From positions 27,840-91,839 of the forward strand of contig JAYMSP010000073.1 in the NCBI GenBank assembly GCA_036897095.1: a stretch of 64,000 nt of DNA, read 5' to 3'. Numbering within the stretch: position 1 is the stretch's first letter; every line of letters begins with the position of its first letter. The DNA is from Plantago elongata. Taxonomy: Eukaryota > Streptophyta > Magnoliopsida > Lamiales > Plantaginaceae. The position numbers and the translations under genes were made by a program. A model generated the notes under the pieces. The model worked only from the letters and a program-made list of their open reading frames with translations, was not told where the DNA came from and searched no databases. Positions 46,947 through 59,639 of this stretch are shown here, one piece after another.

Positions 46947-47193
46947 TAGGGACGGAGTCAGAATCGTGAAATACCTAATGCATATAAATATGAATGAAAC
47001 AAATTTACTAAAATAAAAAACATTTTTAAAGAAATGATAATTTTATGAATAAATATATCATATATATGTCCTAAATATAAATAAAAATCAAACATATTTC
47101 ATAAAAAGGATAATACAAGATGGACAATTATAATATAAAATACACTTTTTTTTTTATGGGTAGTGTAAATTGTATATAGTAGCTCCGCCCCTA
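46947..47193. mobile_element. GGGGCGGAGC-type MITE, copy 2
   Basis: Left end TTAGGGACGGAGTCAGAAT and right end AGTAGCTCCGCCCCTA are inverted repeats of the same type as the NOI-intron element. About 247 bases, AT-rich interior, no ORF. No clear target duplication was seen. Confidence 0.55.
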
Positions 47194-50100
47194 GTTTAGT
47201 GTTGCTTAATAAGTCGTGTTTGATCATATTTTTAGAGTTTGGCTCTGACATGTTAATAAAACGAATATAATTTCAAGTTCGAATTCAAGTGTCAATATAT
47301 GGTTGAAGTTAAATTTTATTTCAAATGAGAAAAGCTCGATCCAAGTATTCGATAAATCTCGATTAACATAACACCTCTAGTAAGAGGATGATATACACAT
47401 ACCTCGTTGCTATTAGAAAGCGAAAACATTACTAACACCTATTCAAGAACCAAACTTTGATTAAAGTGAATTTGACAAAAAAATTCTCAATTATGGTACG
47501 TTTGGATTCAACAATTCTGGACGAAAATCTGTCATCATTGTAAAGCCTGAACGAGTAGATTCAAGCCCATGTAGTTAAGACTTAGAGTGGATTTATGTAA
47601 TCGTATAAGATTGGGCCTTCGACACCATTACTCTCCCCCATTAGTGATGGTTTAAGCAAGAGTTTAAAAATTAAAGGGTTTAAACAATTAGCTTGAATCT
47701 TGGATAAATGGATAGGACGTAAACGTAATTATGTTGGGCTCAAATATCCCAAGGAGAATATCTAACTTTTGGATCATTTAGAACATGGCATAGTTCGGCC
47801 TGTCACATACTCACATGTACCCCAGATTAGCTGGATTATGGGCTTCTTTTAAGTTATAATGGGAAAGGTCTTCACATATATTGGTTTAAATCCCTTAAAT
47901 CCAAAGCCCATAAGCATACTTTATGAATTATGATTATAATCCAATCCGCCATTGATGCCTCGTGAACAATATAAGGCATCATGGCATATTTCACGATCTA
48001 AAGACTCTAAGGTACGACATGGAGGCCCCGATCATAAGACCCTTCGAGATCCGTAGTAAGGAATAGTCAAGACAAAACTTAATACTAGTGGAAAAATTGG
48101 GTCCGGACCAATCGGCTCTTTCGAGGACCATCACATGTCCGAGGTTGGAGAGGTCCGACCGTTTTAACAAGTAATCCAAAGGAACCCTACCTTAAAGGAA
48201 CCAAGTGATAAAGACCATTGAGAGACATGTCGAAGCTGAATAATTAGCTTTGTAACCTTTATCCGAGTTCCTCTCCGATGATGGAGCTTTGAAGTAAACC
48301 ACACAGTCTCTTAGAATCATCTCTGAACGACTAATCTACCCTTAAAAGTCCAAAAAAGAAATGAGTTATATCTTCATTACTCACGAATTTAACCCCAAAA
48401 TCAGTTTCGACTTTTAAATTTTAAAAATACTGAAAAGTTTTTTCCAAATTTCAATTAAGATGTCCCCTCCAAATAACACCGTTCTAAGTTGATGCCACAC
48501 CTTACATTAGAATTAAACAATCGAATAATACTTGGTCAAAACAAGAAGTAACAAATTCCAAGAACTGAGGAGCTTTTTCACTTTTACCAGGCACCACGAC
48601 TTTGACCGACACAATAACAAATCCAAAAAGTGAACCATAAATATTGATCACAAAATAATCACATTTTTAACAAAATTAGGGTAGTAGCTAGTGAAATCTT
48701 TATCTGGCAGAAGACGTATCTGTCACAAAATCTTTATGCAAATCCAATTGGCATCTTGTGCTTTGGTCCTCAATGCATGCGCTGTTAAAATCCCTATAGA
48801 ATCTATTTTTAAATTTAATTGCCCGATCAAACTAAACTAACTACTCCAGCATGCGATTATTTGCAGAGCTTAGCAAGCTTTAAGTACCTTGTTAAGTATG
48901 TAGTATATTTTCATTTGTCCTCGTATCTAACAAATCATGGAAGATTTGTCTCTATTGTACTTTTTATCTTGACTGCCCGTTCATGCAAAGAGCCGTTGCT
49001 TGCCTAGTAATCTAGTAAATTTAATTCATTCGCAGGTAGTTATGTTATCCAAAATTCATAATGCTCTTGGAAACTAAACTTTTTAGTAGTATAATACTCA
49101 AAATCTTCATACTTGGTATTATTTATTCCCTAGAGCGGTTAGTGTTAACGTATAATTTTGATCCTCCAAAATATTTTTAAATTTTGGGTTTCGATGAAAA
49201 GTGTCAATTATTTATTATTACTTGCATTTTTCGGGTGAAAACGGCATTGTTGTGGGAGGAACAAATTGCTTTGCCAAGGCATAGGGTTTTTTTCGACCAA
49301 ATTCTATTGTCTGGATTTTGGAGGGTCAAAATCGAAATTTAATGTCTTTCATTACTTTTAAGATTTTTTTTTGAGTTAAGGGACATTTCTGTTGTTTTCC
49401 TATATCGGACGATCATATTTTACTATTTACGCACTTGTTTTTTATTTTTATCGGATAGTTGATATTATTATATTAGGGAAATCGATTTTTTTAAAATCTG
49501 TTAATTTTTTATATTCGATTGAAATATATGAATCTTAAAATTATTGTAACTAGTAATTATCCATGTGCATTGCACCGGGAATTCATAAGAGTACTATAGA
49601 AGAAACAATTAAGTTTCCATCCATGTAGAATTACTATATTTTACATTCATTTTGGCGCAATTTCTCAAAGTGAAGTATATATTATGAGGAGGTTATAAAT
49701 TCAATTTTCGTAGAAATTAATATACAAATTGATGCAACCAAAAGGAATTCTTTATTAAAATTTCATTGAGATCCGAAGAAATATCAAAAACTGACAGATA
49801 TTGAAAAAACCTCTTTGTTTATAAATCAATAAAAAACGAAAGAATAACAATGTAACAATACTTAAATGTTAAAGAAATAATTTGGAAAGCAAGAGAACCT
49901 AATACTACTTGAATTCTACTACTTATTGAAAATTGTAAAAAGACACCAAAACTATAAATTTACGATTTAAACCCTCTAGATGATCTCAGATCGCCGAAAT
50001 TCGTCTTACGTCATGCAAAGCGATGATTCTTGTTCGGAACACCATTCCCACTAGAAAAACACTCCGCGTTTGTCGGTATCAGGCACTTCTTCAACAACTT

Positions 50101-53100
50101 CGAATTTTTCAGCTTTTGCATTAAAACATCTTTGATTTGCACCACATCACAAATGATTGGAGTAAAATTTGATGTAACCTCATTTTAATAGAGATAATTA
50201 AAGAAATAAAAAAGAACTTAACCTTGATACTAGTTACAAGGACATGATTAGTTTCATAATTCGCTTATTGATCACAAAAATATATCTTCCTTTATAATGT
50301 TACCGAGACAAGATACATAAATATAATTTAGCTTAGCTAGTAGAAGACATGTATATCCGACCGACTTATTTTTTTTTGATCATCGCTTTAACTTATCTCT
50401 GCATGTGGATTGTGGTTGGACTCGTGTATTTTAATCATGGAGTTCAATCGAAATAATTTATGATGATGGAAAATCTTACCAACATGAAATATATACAAGC
50501 TTTTAACAAGTGATGGTGGTGACCAATAATCTTGTTTGAGATGATCCACAAGTATCTGTCAGAGCGAGAGCGCGGACTTCAAATTGTTCTTTCTTTCCTC
50601 TATCCATATCCGTTACCAGTATGCAATGATAAAATCCGAAACTTGATTAATATTATGCGTTATAAGAAATGAACTTCATTTATTATAAGTTTTTACATTC
50701 AGTCGATGATTAGTGTTGTAAGCGTGTAAAATGACGTTAAATTGAATTAATGCACCTTATATTGTTGGAATTTGGAGATATGCACATGTGTTTTTATGTT
50801 ATTGAAAAATTATGAATATACTTTATATTATTTAAAATTATTAACACCGACTTAATTTATTTTAAAATAATATTTTATAATTAAGTAGAAATTGCATATC
50901 AATTCTATCTGAAGAAATTGCCATTAAATATATATTCAAAGAAACTCACACGGTAAGATCATTATTTTCAGTATCATTACAGATTGTTGTTTACTTTGTT
51001 CATTGAAGATCTTAACTCAGACCCTATTCATCACTAATTTTTCTATTAACTTTTCAAACTTATAAATTTTTTTAATAAAAAGTTTATTATATGAACACGC
51101 ATCTTTTTTAAACAAACTAGCTGAAAAATTAGTTGGTTTAAAAAGTTAATCAAGTTAGCTTGTTGAATTTTTTTACCTATTAAGCTATTAACTATATTTT
51201 CAACTACCAATTAGATTTTCAGTTAATTTTTAATAAACATGGCATTACTAAAATGAAACATTTTAATTTTCTTTTTCCGAAAGATATTGAAGCCTTTTTC
51301 ATTGAGCCAAACAATACTTGTGTGACACATACTACACATTACTATATAAGAGTGGACATACCTTTCCCTTGTATGTATACTAGTTGGAATTATTGGCCGA
51401 CATACTTTGTGTTCTATATGTGTTATTGAGTCCGACATGAGGGCCTTTTTCGAACACGGGAGTACGGGTCCTTTAGGGCCTCTTCTCGATTAACATAATT
51501 ATTTCACTAACGACCTAAACTAATTATTGTTCATTAGTCTCATCAACATATTTACATGTGGGCTTCTTTTTTGCAAGACAAGACTCCATAGAATCTTGTC
51601 ATATTTTCCTTTCCTTCTCTCTTATGTTGATAATAATTGTATGATTTCCTCCTAGCGAAAATAATAGTAGTACAATCAAATTAAAATATATGATAAAAAC
51701 TGTTGGAGATTCAGGTTTATACAACTTATTGAGTAATGTTTTCAGATGTTTGCTACTTACTTTTCAGCTTCATTAATACTTTTTAATAAAAAAGTTGTTA
51801 CGTGGACGTCTATTTAGGTTGTTGAAATAAAATTTACATGATTAGTTACCAGTTAACTTTTCAGCTAGTTTTGTTAAACATATCTTCATAAAAGCATTGT
51901 TGTATGCTGATTAATTTCGTTGTAATATTAATTTTAGTTTACACTGAATAAAAAATTATGGAATTAATATTGACTTCAGCCATGGTCAGTCACCTAACCA
52001 TGCAAACAACCTTTTCACTTTTGAGCTTTGTATATATTCCGTGCCTACTAAACTTTTGTAAGCATACATATGTTTGATATTTAATTTGTTGATTAGCTAG
52101 GCTATCATATCCAATAAAGCTAAAACTTACAAATTCGAAAAGTTTCTGAGAAAGAAACTACACCAAGCTGTATATCACCAAGCATAGTTAATAAAATTGG
52201 CCACTTGCAGAAACAAGTCATAAGCTTTAATTATTATAGCAGTTGGTTGTTTCCTACTGGTAACAGAAGTATCAATTTCTAGCTTGTTGCTTTAAAGAAT
52301 GTTAAGTTATTCACCGATTAAGATTTGTTAGTCTATCAGCAAAATTCTCCTAATTTCGTTTTAAAGCGAAGCTATAATTAAGAAAGAGACATAATATGTG
52401 TGGTATTTCTTCGAATTAAATTCATCAAGATAATGAAAGGTGAAAATGTGGATATAGGTGCAATTGGAAATTAATTTGGCTTTTTTGCACATGGTTAGAT
52501 ACCCTTTGGATTAGCACAAGTACCTAACAAAGGAAAATTAATATAAAAACTCCTACCTAATTTTATTAAACTAAGTAAAGTTAGTTAAAATTTTAAGTAA
52601 TTCTAGTATCATCTGAATGACTCGATTATGGGACACTCTCTGTCTATCTATAAATATTAGTGAATGTAAATCTATACGGTTTGATTTAGAACTTAAATTA
52701 AAACAACTTAAATTCACAATTAAATTATCTTTTCAATTTAGAGATTTTATATCGATCGATTAGTATTAATTAGAACTTATAAAACCAATTAAGTTGACTT
52801 TTTTCCTCAATATACTCTGCAATTTCTTACAACAACCGAAATGTTTGAAATATACTAACGTAGATTAATTGGTCAAAACCAAAGAATATATGTTTTATAA
52901 AACAATTAAACCGACTAAAATCCAATGATATTATTGATAATATTAGAGCCGATAATCAAGCAAAGGGGTGCAATATATCAAATCAAAACAACCCTCCTAA
53001 CCCCCATGTGCCTTAGCTCCCCACAAAATCAGCAAACAAATTTCTCCCAATTAGAATGCATGTGTTACAATTTCATTCGCCCTTCCAATTAATCAATACA

Positions 53101-53214
53101 AATCTTATAATAAGTTAATGCTAATAAATTAATAATAGAATAATGCATTTAAAAGTTAGGCTCGTTTGTAGTATTATGGTGATGCATTTTGTCCACATCC
53201 TATCTCCCGCCTTC

Positions 53215-53221
53215 TATATAA
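53215..53221 (+). promoter_or_regulatory. TATA box of the ubiquitin-like gene
   Basis: TATATAA (in TTCTATATAACAACTACC), 79-85 bases upstream of the ATG at 53300. Confidence 0.6.
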
Positions 53222-53299
53222 CAACTACCAAGTCCAAACACTTCCTCTAACCCACACAACCACCTTTGAGTTTAAGAAAGAAAAAAGCTTGAAAGAAAT

Positions 53300-53908
53300 A
53301 TGATGATGATCAAGTTGAGGTCAAAGAGGTTCTCTAGGAGCAACTCCAAGGTAAGTGGTGTCCCTGCCACACCGGCCACCAACGTAGCCACCGCGGAAAT
53401 CAAATGGGAACTTAGACCGGGAGGTATGCTTGTCCAAAAACGAGAGTGTAAAGAGAACGAAGAAGAAACCATCATGGTTAGAGTATCGACCGTCACAAAA
53501 TGGCATGACATTTCCATTTTGTCAACTTCGACTTTTGGTAAGTCTCTACTTCTTTCTTGTTTCATCATAAATATGTTTTCTTAACATCGTAGCTACACCT
53601 GAACTGAATTGTCGTTCAAAAGATGTTCTTTGTATCGTTTTCCAATTTCAAGAATTGACTTGGGTTTTTCATTTTGTTTAGGGGATCTCAAGATACTTTT
53701 GTCTTTGATGACAAACTTGGAGCCACAAGAGCAAAGGTTATTGTTCAAGGGCAAAGAGAGGGAAGACCATGAGTACTTACACATGGTTGGTGTTAGAGAC
53801 AAAGACAAGGTCCTTATGTTGGAGGATCCGGCTATCAAAGAGAGGAAACTACTCGGGTTGGCCCGAACCCGGGTCATGGGATCCACTTATCGTACTATTA
53901 GTGTTTAA
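53300..53908 (+). CDS. BAG-like ubiquitin-domain protein without a BAG domain
   Basis: Two exons (53300-53537 and 53682-53908) join to 154 residues. A basic N-terminus (IKLRSKRFSRSNSK) precedes EIKWELRPGGMLVQKRE, the hallmark opening of plant BAG1-4 co-chaperones. A ubiquitin-like domain follows (MVRVSTVTKWHDISILST ... FGDLKILLSLMTNLEPQEQR ... FKGKEREDHEYLHMVGVRDK). In BAG1-4 proteins a C-terminal BAG domain that binds HSC70 comes next; here the protein stops 20-25 residues after the ubiquitin fold. The form resembles Arabidopsis At5g40630/At5g14360 (recalled). Without BAG it should not regulate HSC70 directly. Three consecutive ATGs open the frame; the first is used as the start. Confidence 0.88.
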
Positions 53909-54260
53909 TTAGTTTGTCTCTAATTAAAACTTAATTAATCGTTTGGTAGTGTTTTCTACGTTTAACTAACTAATTGTAATGATGAAAAGGCTCATCGTTA
54001 CCTTGGCTAAGTGGGGGAACTTTTTTTGTATGATACCCTTGTAGGCTTGGGCATAATGGTAATGTAAGCCAATGGATGCCCAAGTCATTTTAGATATTTC
54101 AATGTATGATATTCTGTTGAGTTCTTATTTTATCTACTTTTCTTTTCCCATCAAATTTCCCCTTCTATCATAATAAGTACATTGTCATATATGAGCCTAC
54201 ATAGGTGTTTTGATCAGATGATTCTACTGTATTTGTACCAAAATAAATTCGTTAAGTAAT

Positions 54261-54512
54261 ATTCCCTCCGTTCCAGTAAATTTTATATATTTATTATTTT
54301 GATTATCCCATTAAATTTTATACATTACTAAAAAAAAAGTTATTCCACTATTAATAAATAATAAACAATCTCAATTTCACATAAAAATTAAACATTTTGA
54401 CATTAAAATTACACTTTTTCTTATTTTCTTCATTTTATATTATTACTTTATTTTTCGCATAAAATTACACGTCAACTTAACATATGAAGTTTGATGGGGC
54501 GGAGAAAAGTAT
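54261..54512 (+). mobile_element. Stowaway/mariner-type MITE, copy 2
   Basis: Starts ATTCCCTCCGTTCCAGTAAA, ends GGGGCGGAGAAAAGTA beside TA. It aligns over its full length with the reverse strand of 25870-26118. Confidence 0.6.
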
Positions 54513-55401
54513 ATTTATTTTGGTGAATGTTAATAAGTTAGATTGATCGAGTGTCTAACTTGAAAACCAATCTCAACTGGATTTTAAAATATAGTTTGAC
54601 GGATCACCTACAAATAACTACCCTGCGATATATATACTTCACCAATCCATTTGTCATCTGTTAAGTAGGTAATTTTGCTAAACAATCCAGCAATACACAC
54701 TAATCGACACTTTAACGTTGCACCAATAATAGAAGTTCACGCGTGCTAATAAGAAATTACAAAGTGAACGGAAAGCCTAGGACAAGTTGGAAGCATCTGA
54801 AAAACCAGCTAATAGTTGGAGTTTTGCTTTTGTATAGGTTAAACAAGCAAGTTTGGTGGAATAAATTAATTAGTTCAAGTAATTAATTAGGGGTTTAGTT
54901 GTCGGCCATAATAAATTATTAGTTGGAGTTGCTGAATTTCGAGAAGTAATGAAATCAAATGATGTAGACTTCTAAAATTTCTTCCCATGAAACAAATGGG
55001 GTCCTAGTGGTAGTGCCTGTTATATCATATTGTCAATTTACATATATCATCTCAAGTCCGATTTTGCTTCTTTCTTTCATGGTGTAGTGTTTTCTTTAGA
55101 CCTCAGAAATCGGAAATTTGGGATCTCGTTGGTATGTTGTATGTATGTTTATAATCGATTTAGTCTATGCTACAATCGATGTCGTGCCCATTTGGTATAG
55201 AATAATTCAGGTGAACAAAAGTTGGACTAATGTGTTTATAATTTTAAATGCTCTGAGTTCGATTGCACCTGAAGGACAATTGCATTCATTTGATCTATAA
55301 CTTCTTAGTTCTTATTATGTCAGTGTAATAGATGTAGTGTTAAGACTTAAAAGTGAACATTCCACTACATCTACACACTGTGTATAACACTAGTATTACG
55401 G

Positions 55402-55530
55402 TTGTGCTATCTTTAACTGAAAATCACTTCAGTTCAGTTCAGTCTAGTTCAGTGCAGTTCAGTTCGATTTAGTTATAATTTATAACTTACTTCAATTCAG
55501 TTTAGTAAATCTCAGTTGAAGAGAACACAA
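55402..55530 (-). mobile_element. MITE with 19-bp inverted ends and CAGTTCAGTT core
   Basis: Ends TTGTGCTATCTTTAACTGA and (reverse complement) TTGTGTTCTCTTCAACTGA, matching at 16 of 19 positions. The core is a run of TTCAGTTCAGT words, the complement of the core in the 38910 and 46330 copies. 129 bases; the best-preserved member of the family in this window. Confidence 0.65.
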
Positions 55531-55995
55531 TTTAATTGGGTATCGAATTGTTCAAAACTCTGCAAATGAAGATTGAGGAATTTGGCACGCCTAAGATCAC
55601 ACACATTCCAGATGTGATATTGTCAGCAGGTATCAGGTTATCGTCTACAAACTAGTTTGACTCAAGTTGAAGTATAACCGAAATAAACTGTACTAGTAAA
55701 TGAATACATAGTTGATAATAAGATCTAAGACAAGCTTAGCCCATAAAAGAAGAGTCCGTTGGACTTGAGACTCATGCCTCATTGAGCATGGAGAAGATTG
55801 GGCCTGTGTGAATGAAACACTGGACCTGATTCTTTCAGCTGAATATCATTATCAACTAAAGAATTGAGCATTACATCTTATAATGTTCCCCAAATAAGGG
55901 GAGCAACCAAAATACCTTGTTATTTACAGTGTCTTAACATTAGAAGCCGACTACAACAAATATTTGCACCATTGTCCATGCTGGCAAAACTGTGC

Positions 55996-58900
55996 TCAGC
56001 TTCTTTTAACAAATCTGCCCTGCGAATATAGTAGCAGAACATTGATAAATCAGAGCAATATTGAATAACAGAGAAATTAGTAGTACTAGTTGATATTTGG
56101 AAAGTTCACTATAACTTAAATATGGATCTTATAAAGCAATGTACCTTTAGACGAGGACGTTTTTGGGCATTAAGTTTTCTCACTTCGTATCGGATTTTCT
56201 TGGAGAAGAGTCTGTTCTGCCTCTTTTCCTTGTATCTCAGAACACTAGCTTCTCTTTGCCCCATCCTCAACTCTTCTTCATTCTTCACCCTCATGTAACC
56301 ATTACTATTAATGTCACCCTCCATTTTCGGAACTGTCCATAACCCACCATTACAACCCCATATCTGTCAAACAAAGGATGAAACGAGACATTTAGTATTC
56401 TGGGAGTTTTTTTGTTCTATCATTTATTTCAACAAATCAACATGTAAGGAATTTGTACAAAATTACATTACACAAATCCACTTCAGTTATCTAACAAGGC
56501 TTAGGCATTGGCACTGTGTTCATGGTTCGAACCCATATTTAAGAGATGGTGCCAAACCCTACCTAGTTACCATCTCTAGTTAGTTATTAGGGGCTGATTG
56601 GCATGGCATTTGAATGAGGATTTTGGTGAAATTGTTTTTGAAATAGAATTAAAATGGGGTATTTAAAGTGTATTTTAGGCCAAATCATGTTCATCGAGTT
56701 AAATTGGGGCATTTAAATGCCAGTCCAATCAGCCCTATGAGATTGTCGATCTATTCAACATGGTTACACCCCACATTGTGACCGTGAATTTCAATAACAA
56801 TAGAGACCATAAAAAATGAAATGATCATATGTGACATAGTCTTGCCTGGTACCGAATTCCAAAGCAAGAAGTTATGCTTTAATTCAGAAGTCAATTTAAA
56901 AAGCAATGACTGCGTTTCGGTAGAAATCACTTCATGAAAAGACTACAACCAACTCTACTACCAACCTAGTGTCAGCATGGGTGTAAAAAAACATGTTTAA
57001 AGTTCAGTTTAGGCTTAGCATGGGTGTGGAAAAACATGTGGAGTATAAAATAATTAGTTAGCTAAATTTGGGTTAGGTTTGGAGTTCTTCATAGGAGTTG
57101 AAAATTTTGGCTATAAAAAGATCTGAGAATTGTAACTGGATTAGTAGAAAGATAAGGAAATTCCCGTATCTTGTCTGAAATTTATATCACACTTTAGCTT
57201 AAAAATTTACAGAACGGAGTAGGTGTGACTAAAATTATTTGGCCAAGTCAAGCCCGTGTCTCGTTATGGGTCAAGTTACACGAGTCACAAGAAAAGGCAC
57301 ACAAAAAGTACAGAAATGCACAAGGGCCCGAGATTCTTGTATATTCATTCATTTGCCCCACATTATGGTTTTCTACTTCAGTATACCCCACAACACCTCA
57401 CTACTACTGCAGAAATCATCCGAGTAATTATTGGCACATACACTATTATTCTAAAAGTTTGATGAATATTTAGTCATGTCACATTCATAATGATGAGTGA
57501 TATTTTCCAGCACTAACTAGAGATTCCTGCATACACTATTCCCCAATACCCCAGTGAAGAGCATATACATCATTCCAATCAAACATAAACATGTTTAACC
57601 ACAATTTTTGGTTTTGAAAGCAAGCCATGCTAAGTGATAACATACACTTACTAGTGATGGCATAGTATACTAAAATTGTAGCATGTGAAGATGATTATTA
57701 TGCCTGAGTTGATCAAGATGAGGATAAAAAGGGAATTTGTTAAAAACATACCAATTAAATACAAATAGGTGAAATCGCCCACCTAACTAAACCAGACTAT
57801 CTCAATTATTGTTTGAGTAACATAATGATTTTGGTGAAATATAAAAGAAACACTCATCTAACTTATAATCTACAGCTTCTAACTCGTACTAGCACAAGCA
57901 TTTTTCTTAGATATTTAAAAACGAGTTAAAATACTTTCAAACTGGTTTCAACTTTCATATTTAAGATGCACTATTTCTTAATACTTTAAAGTTTGTACCA
58001 AATACATTAGATTAGATATTGTACATGTGTTAGTGCAACCTATCATTAGATCAAAAAAACATTCCAAACCCAGCCGAACCCTAATAGTCCCATTGTTAAT
58101 TTCAAAACACCAGAACGGACCTTTTTGACTTTATAGCCAAGAATCTAATTTTCTAATCCGCATTCTAAACGCCCTGCTTAAACAACTCATTTACCAGTTA
58201 AAAAATCTCACAAACAAGCACAGGAATCATTAATAACTACTAACACGAACACGTTCTAGCAATAAACAAAACAAAAACACAAATCACTCCACTAACAACA
58301 CAAAAAAGAAAAATTAGCTAATCAAAACCAAAAGGCTAGGTTAATTACCTCATTCCCAAATAAATCGTCATTCATATCAGGTACAATCTGACTAGAATTC
58401 TCTCCTCCATCAATGTACAACGGCCCTTTATCAGACCAAGCATTCATAATCTCCTGATAATCCAGCTTCAAGCTCAGCCGTTGGATCCCTACCGGTCTCA
58501 GATCAACGGCTGAGCTCGTCACTTCCTCCTCCTTCACCATCACCTTCCTTTCCACCACCTCCGAGTAACACACCCATTTATCCTCACTCGAATCTCGCTC
58601 CCTATTTCTCAGCGCGTTTTTCACAAGCGCCGCTCCTGATTCGCCCTCTCCGCCGTACGCGTACGTTAGCGACGACGGCGACAAATCCTCCGCCCTAAAA
58701 TTACCAAATCCGATCACCGGAAAACTATTAAAATTTGAATAAAATTTAATTTAATCGAGTTAAATCACATAATTGAAGTTATGCGAGTACAAATCAGCTG
58801 ACGTAAACTTCAAATCGAACGTACCTACTGCGTTTTTATGCTAAGTTGAGAAAATGTACCTGGAGGAGAAGTTGTTGGTGGCGTGAGAGGAGTGAGAGCC

Positions 58901-59137
58901 GGAATCCTCGAGCAAGGCGGAGAGAGAGGTGGCGCCTCCATCAGCAGAGGAGAAGAAAAACGCGACGTTCTCGTGATCGTGATTCTCTTCGATCAAATTG
59001 AACTGATCGGAGGTTACGTCAGCCGAGTGCATTTCGGTCAGGCGGCGTTTGGACTCATCGGCGGCGAGGTGGAGGCGGCAGAGGCTGAGGAACTTAGGTT
59101 TTCTGGCTCGTTTCCGGTTGCGTCGTTTGGAGTTCAT
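55996..59137 (-). CDS. CCT-motif family protein
   Basis: Probable nuclear transcription regulator. Four exons on the minus strand (59137-58860, 58694-58349, 56363-56145, 56019-55996) join to 288 residues. The CCT domain occupies the C-terminus (about 245-287), opening [20 protein letters not shown] and continuing through [17 protein letters not shown] to GRFVKR. CCT binds DNA together with NF-Y partners and carries a nuclear signal. The last seven residues come from a 24-base final exon that is easily missed. The N-terminus is very basic ([15 protein letters not shown]), a second likely nuclear signal. No B-box or response-regulator domain is present, so it is not a CONSTANS-like or PRR protein. 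It resembles At5g14370/At5g41380-type CCT proteins (recalled). Intron 3 is 2.0 kb and carries a MITE. Confidence 0.88.
56590..56736. mobile_element. MITE in the long intron of the CCT gene
   Basis: Inverted ends GGGGCTGATTGGCATGGCAT and ATGCCAGTCCAATCAGCCCT frame about 147 bases without an ORF. The GGGGCTG start suggests the Tourist/PIF-Harbinger group, but a clean TTA duplication is not seen. Confidence 0.6.
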
Positions 59138-59639
59138 AGCAATGTCGTTTGGGGAGGTGAATGGTGGTGGGTTTAAGGGGAAACAGAGCAGTCACGGAAA
59201 AGTGTGGAAAAAGTGGGAAAAAGTGATAGTTGGAGTTTTGACATGTAGCTGCATAGTGCAGTGTACTACTGGTCTATTGGAAGATGATGATGACATGAGC
59301 TTGATGGGAGGTTTCATGGATTACGTGGAGGGATGTGATTGGTGCTCGTGATTCTCTGTTTGGATGAGTTGATATTTCTTGTTGCTATCAAGTTTTCGAA
59401 GTGAAGCTAATGTTGCTTGATTTCGTGAATTTTCGATTTCTTTTACATGCGATGCACGTGATCATTTTTATATGTGTAACTCCTATTCGTACGGTTTTGT
59501 TTTGTTTTGTCTATGAGAGAAAGACTGGGAAATGGGGAGCCGGTTTGGATCGGAAGGGCTCAACCGACCATGGGTTGGGAGTTGGGATTCATTGATTGAG
59601 CCGGTGCAATTAGTCGTGTTTCGGATTATATGTTTTTTG

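Larger units (their letters stand above)
45842..53299. other. 7.4-kb gene-poor region with MITEs
   Basis: No gene model could be supported on either strand. Recognisable parts: a GAACT-type repeat (46330-46435) and a GGGGCGGAGC-type MITE (46947-47193). Moderately GC-rich stretches at 47540-48330 and 51430-51490 look like old retroelement debris. Two related AT-rich segments at 51050-51240 and 51760-51900 share TTTTAATAAAAA and TTAACTTTTCAGCTA words. The final 100 bases hold the promoter of the ubiquitin-like gene. Confidence 0.5.
53909..55995. other. Intergenic between two convergent genes, with two MITEs
   Basis: Holds the 3' UTRs of the ubiquitin-like and CCT genes, plus the MITEs at 54261-54512 and 55402-55530. 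No gene recognised. Confidence 0.5.

Noticed and set aside
47540-48330. Retroelement polyprotein remnant on the minus strand
   Set aside because: The short frame at 47991-48179 shows no reverse transcriptase, integrase or gag motif.
49980-50140. Exon of an unknown gene on the minus strand
   Set aside because: A short open stretch without splice partners, start codon or family likeness.
51050-51900. A defined MITE pair at 51.05-51.24 and 51.76-51.90 kb
   Set aside because: Some shared words were seen, but no inverted ends or duplications could be set, so only noted in the region entry.
56480-56560. Possible tRNA/SINE: GGTTCGAACCC with a TAGGCATTGGC upstream
   Set aside because: The B-box-like word is clear, but no stem pairing, A tail or target duplication could be found. 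Left as background.
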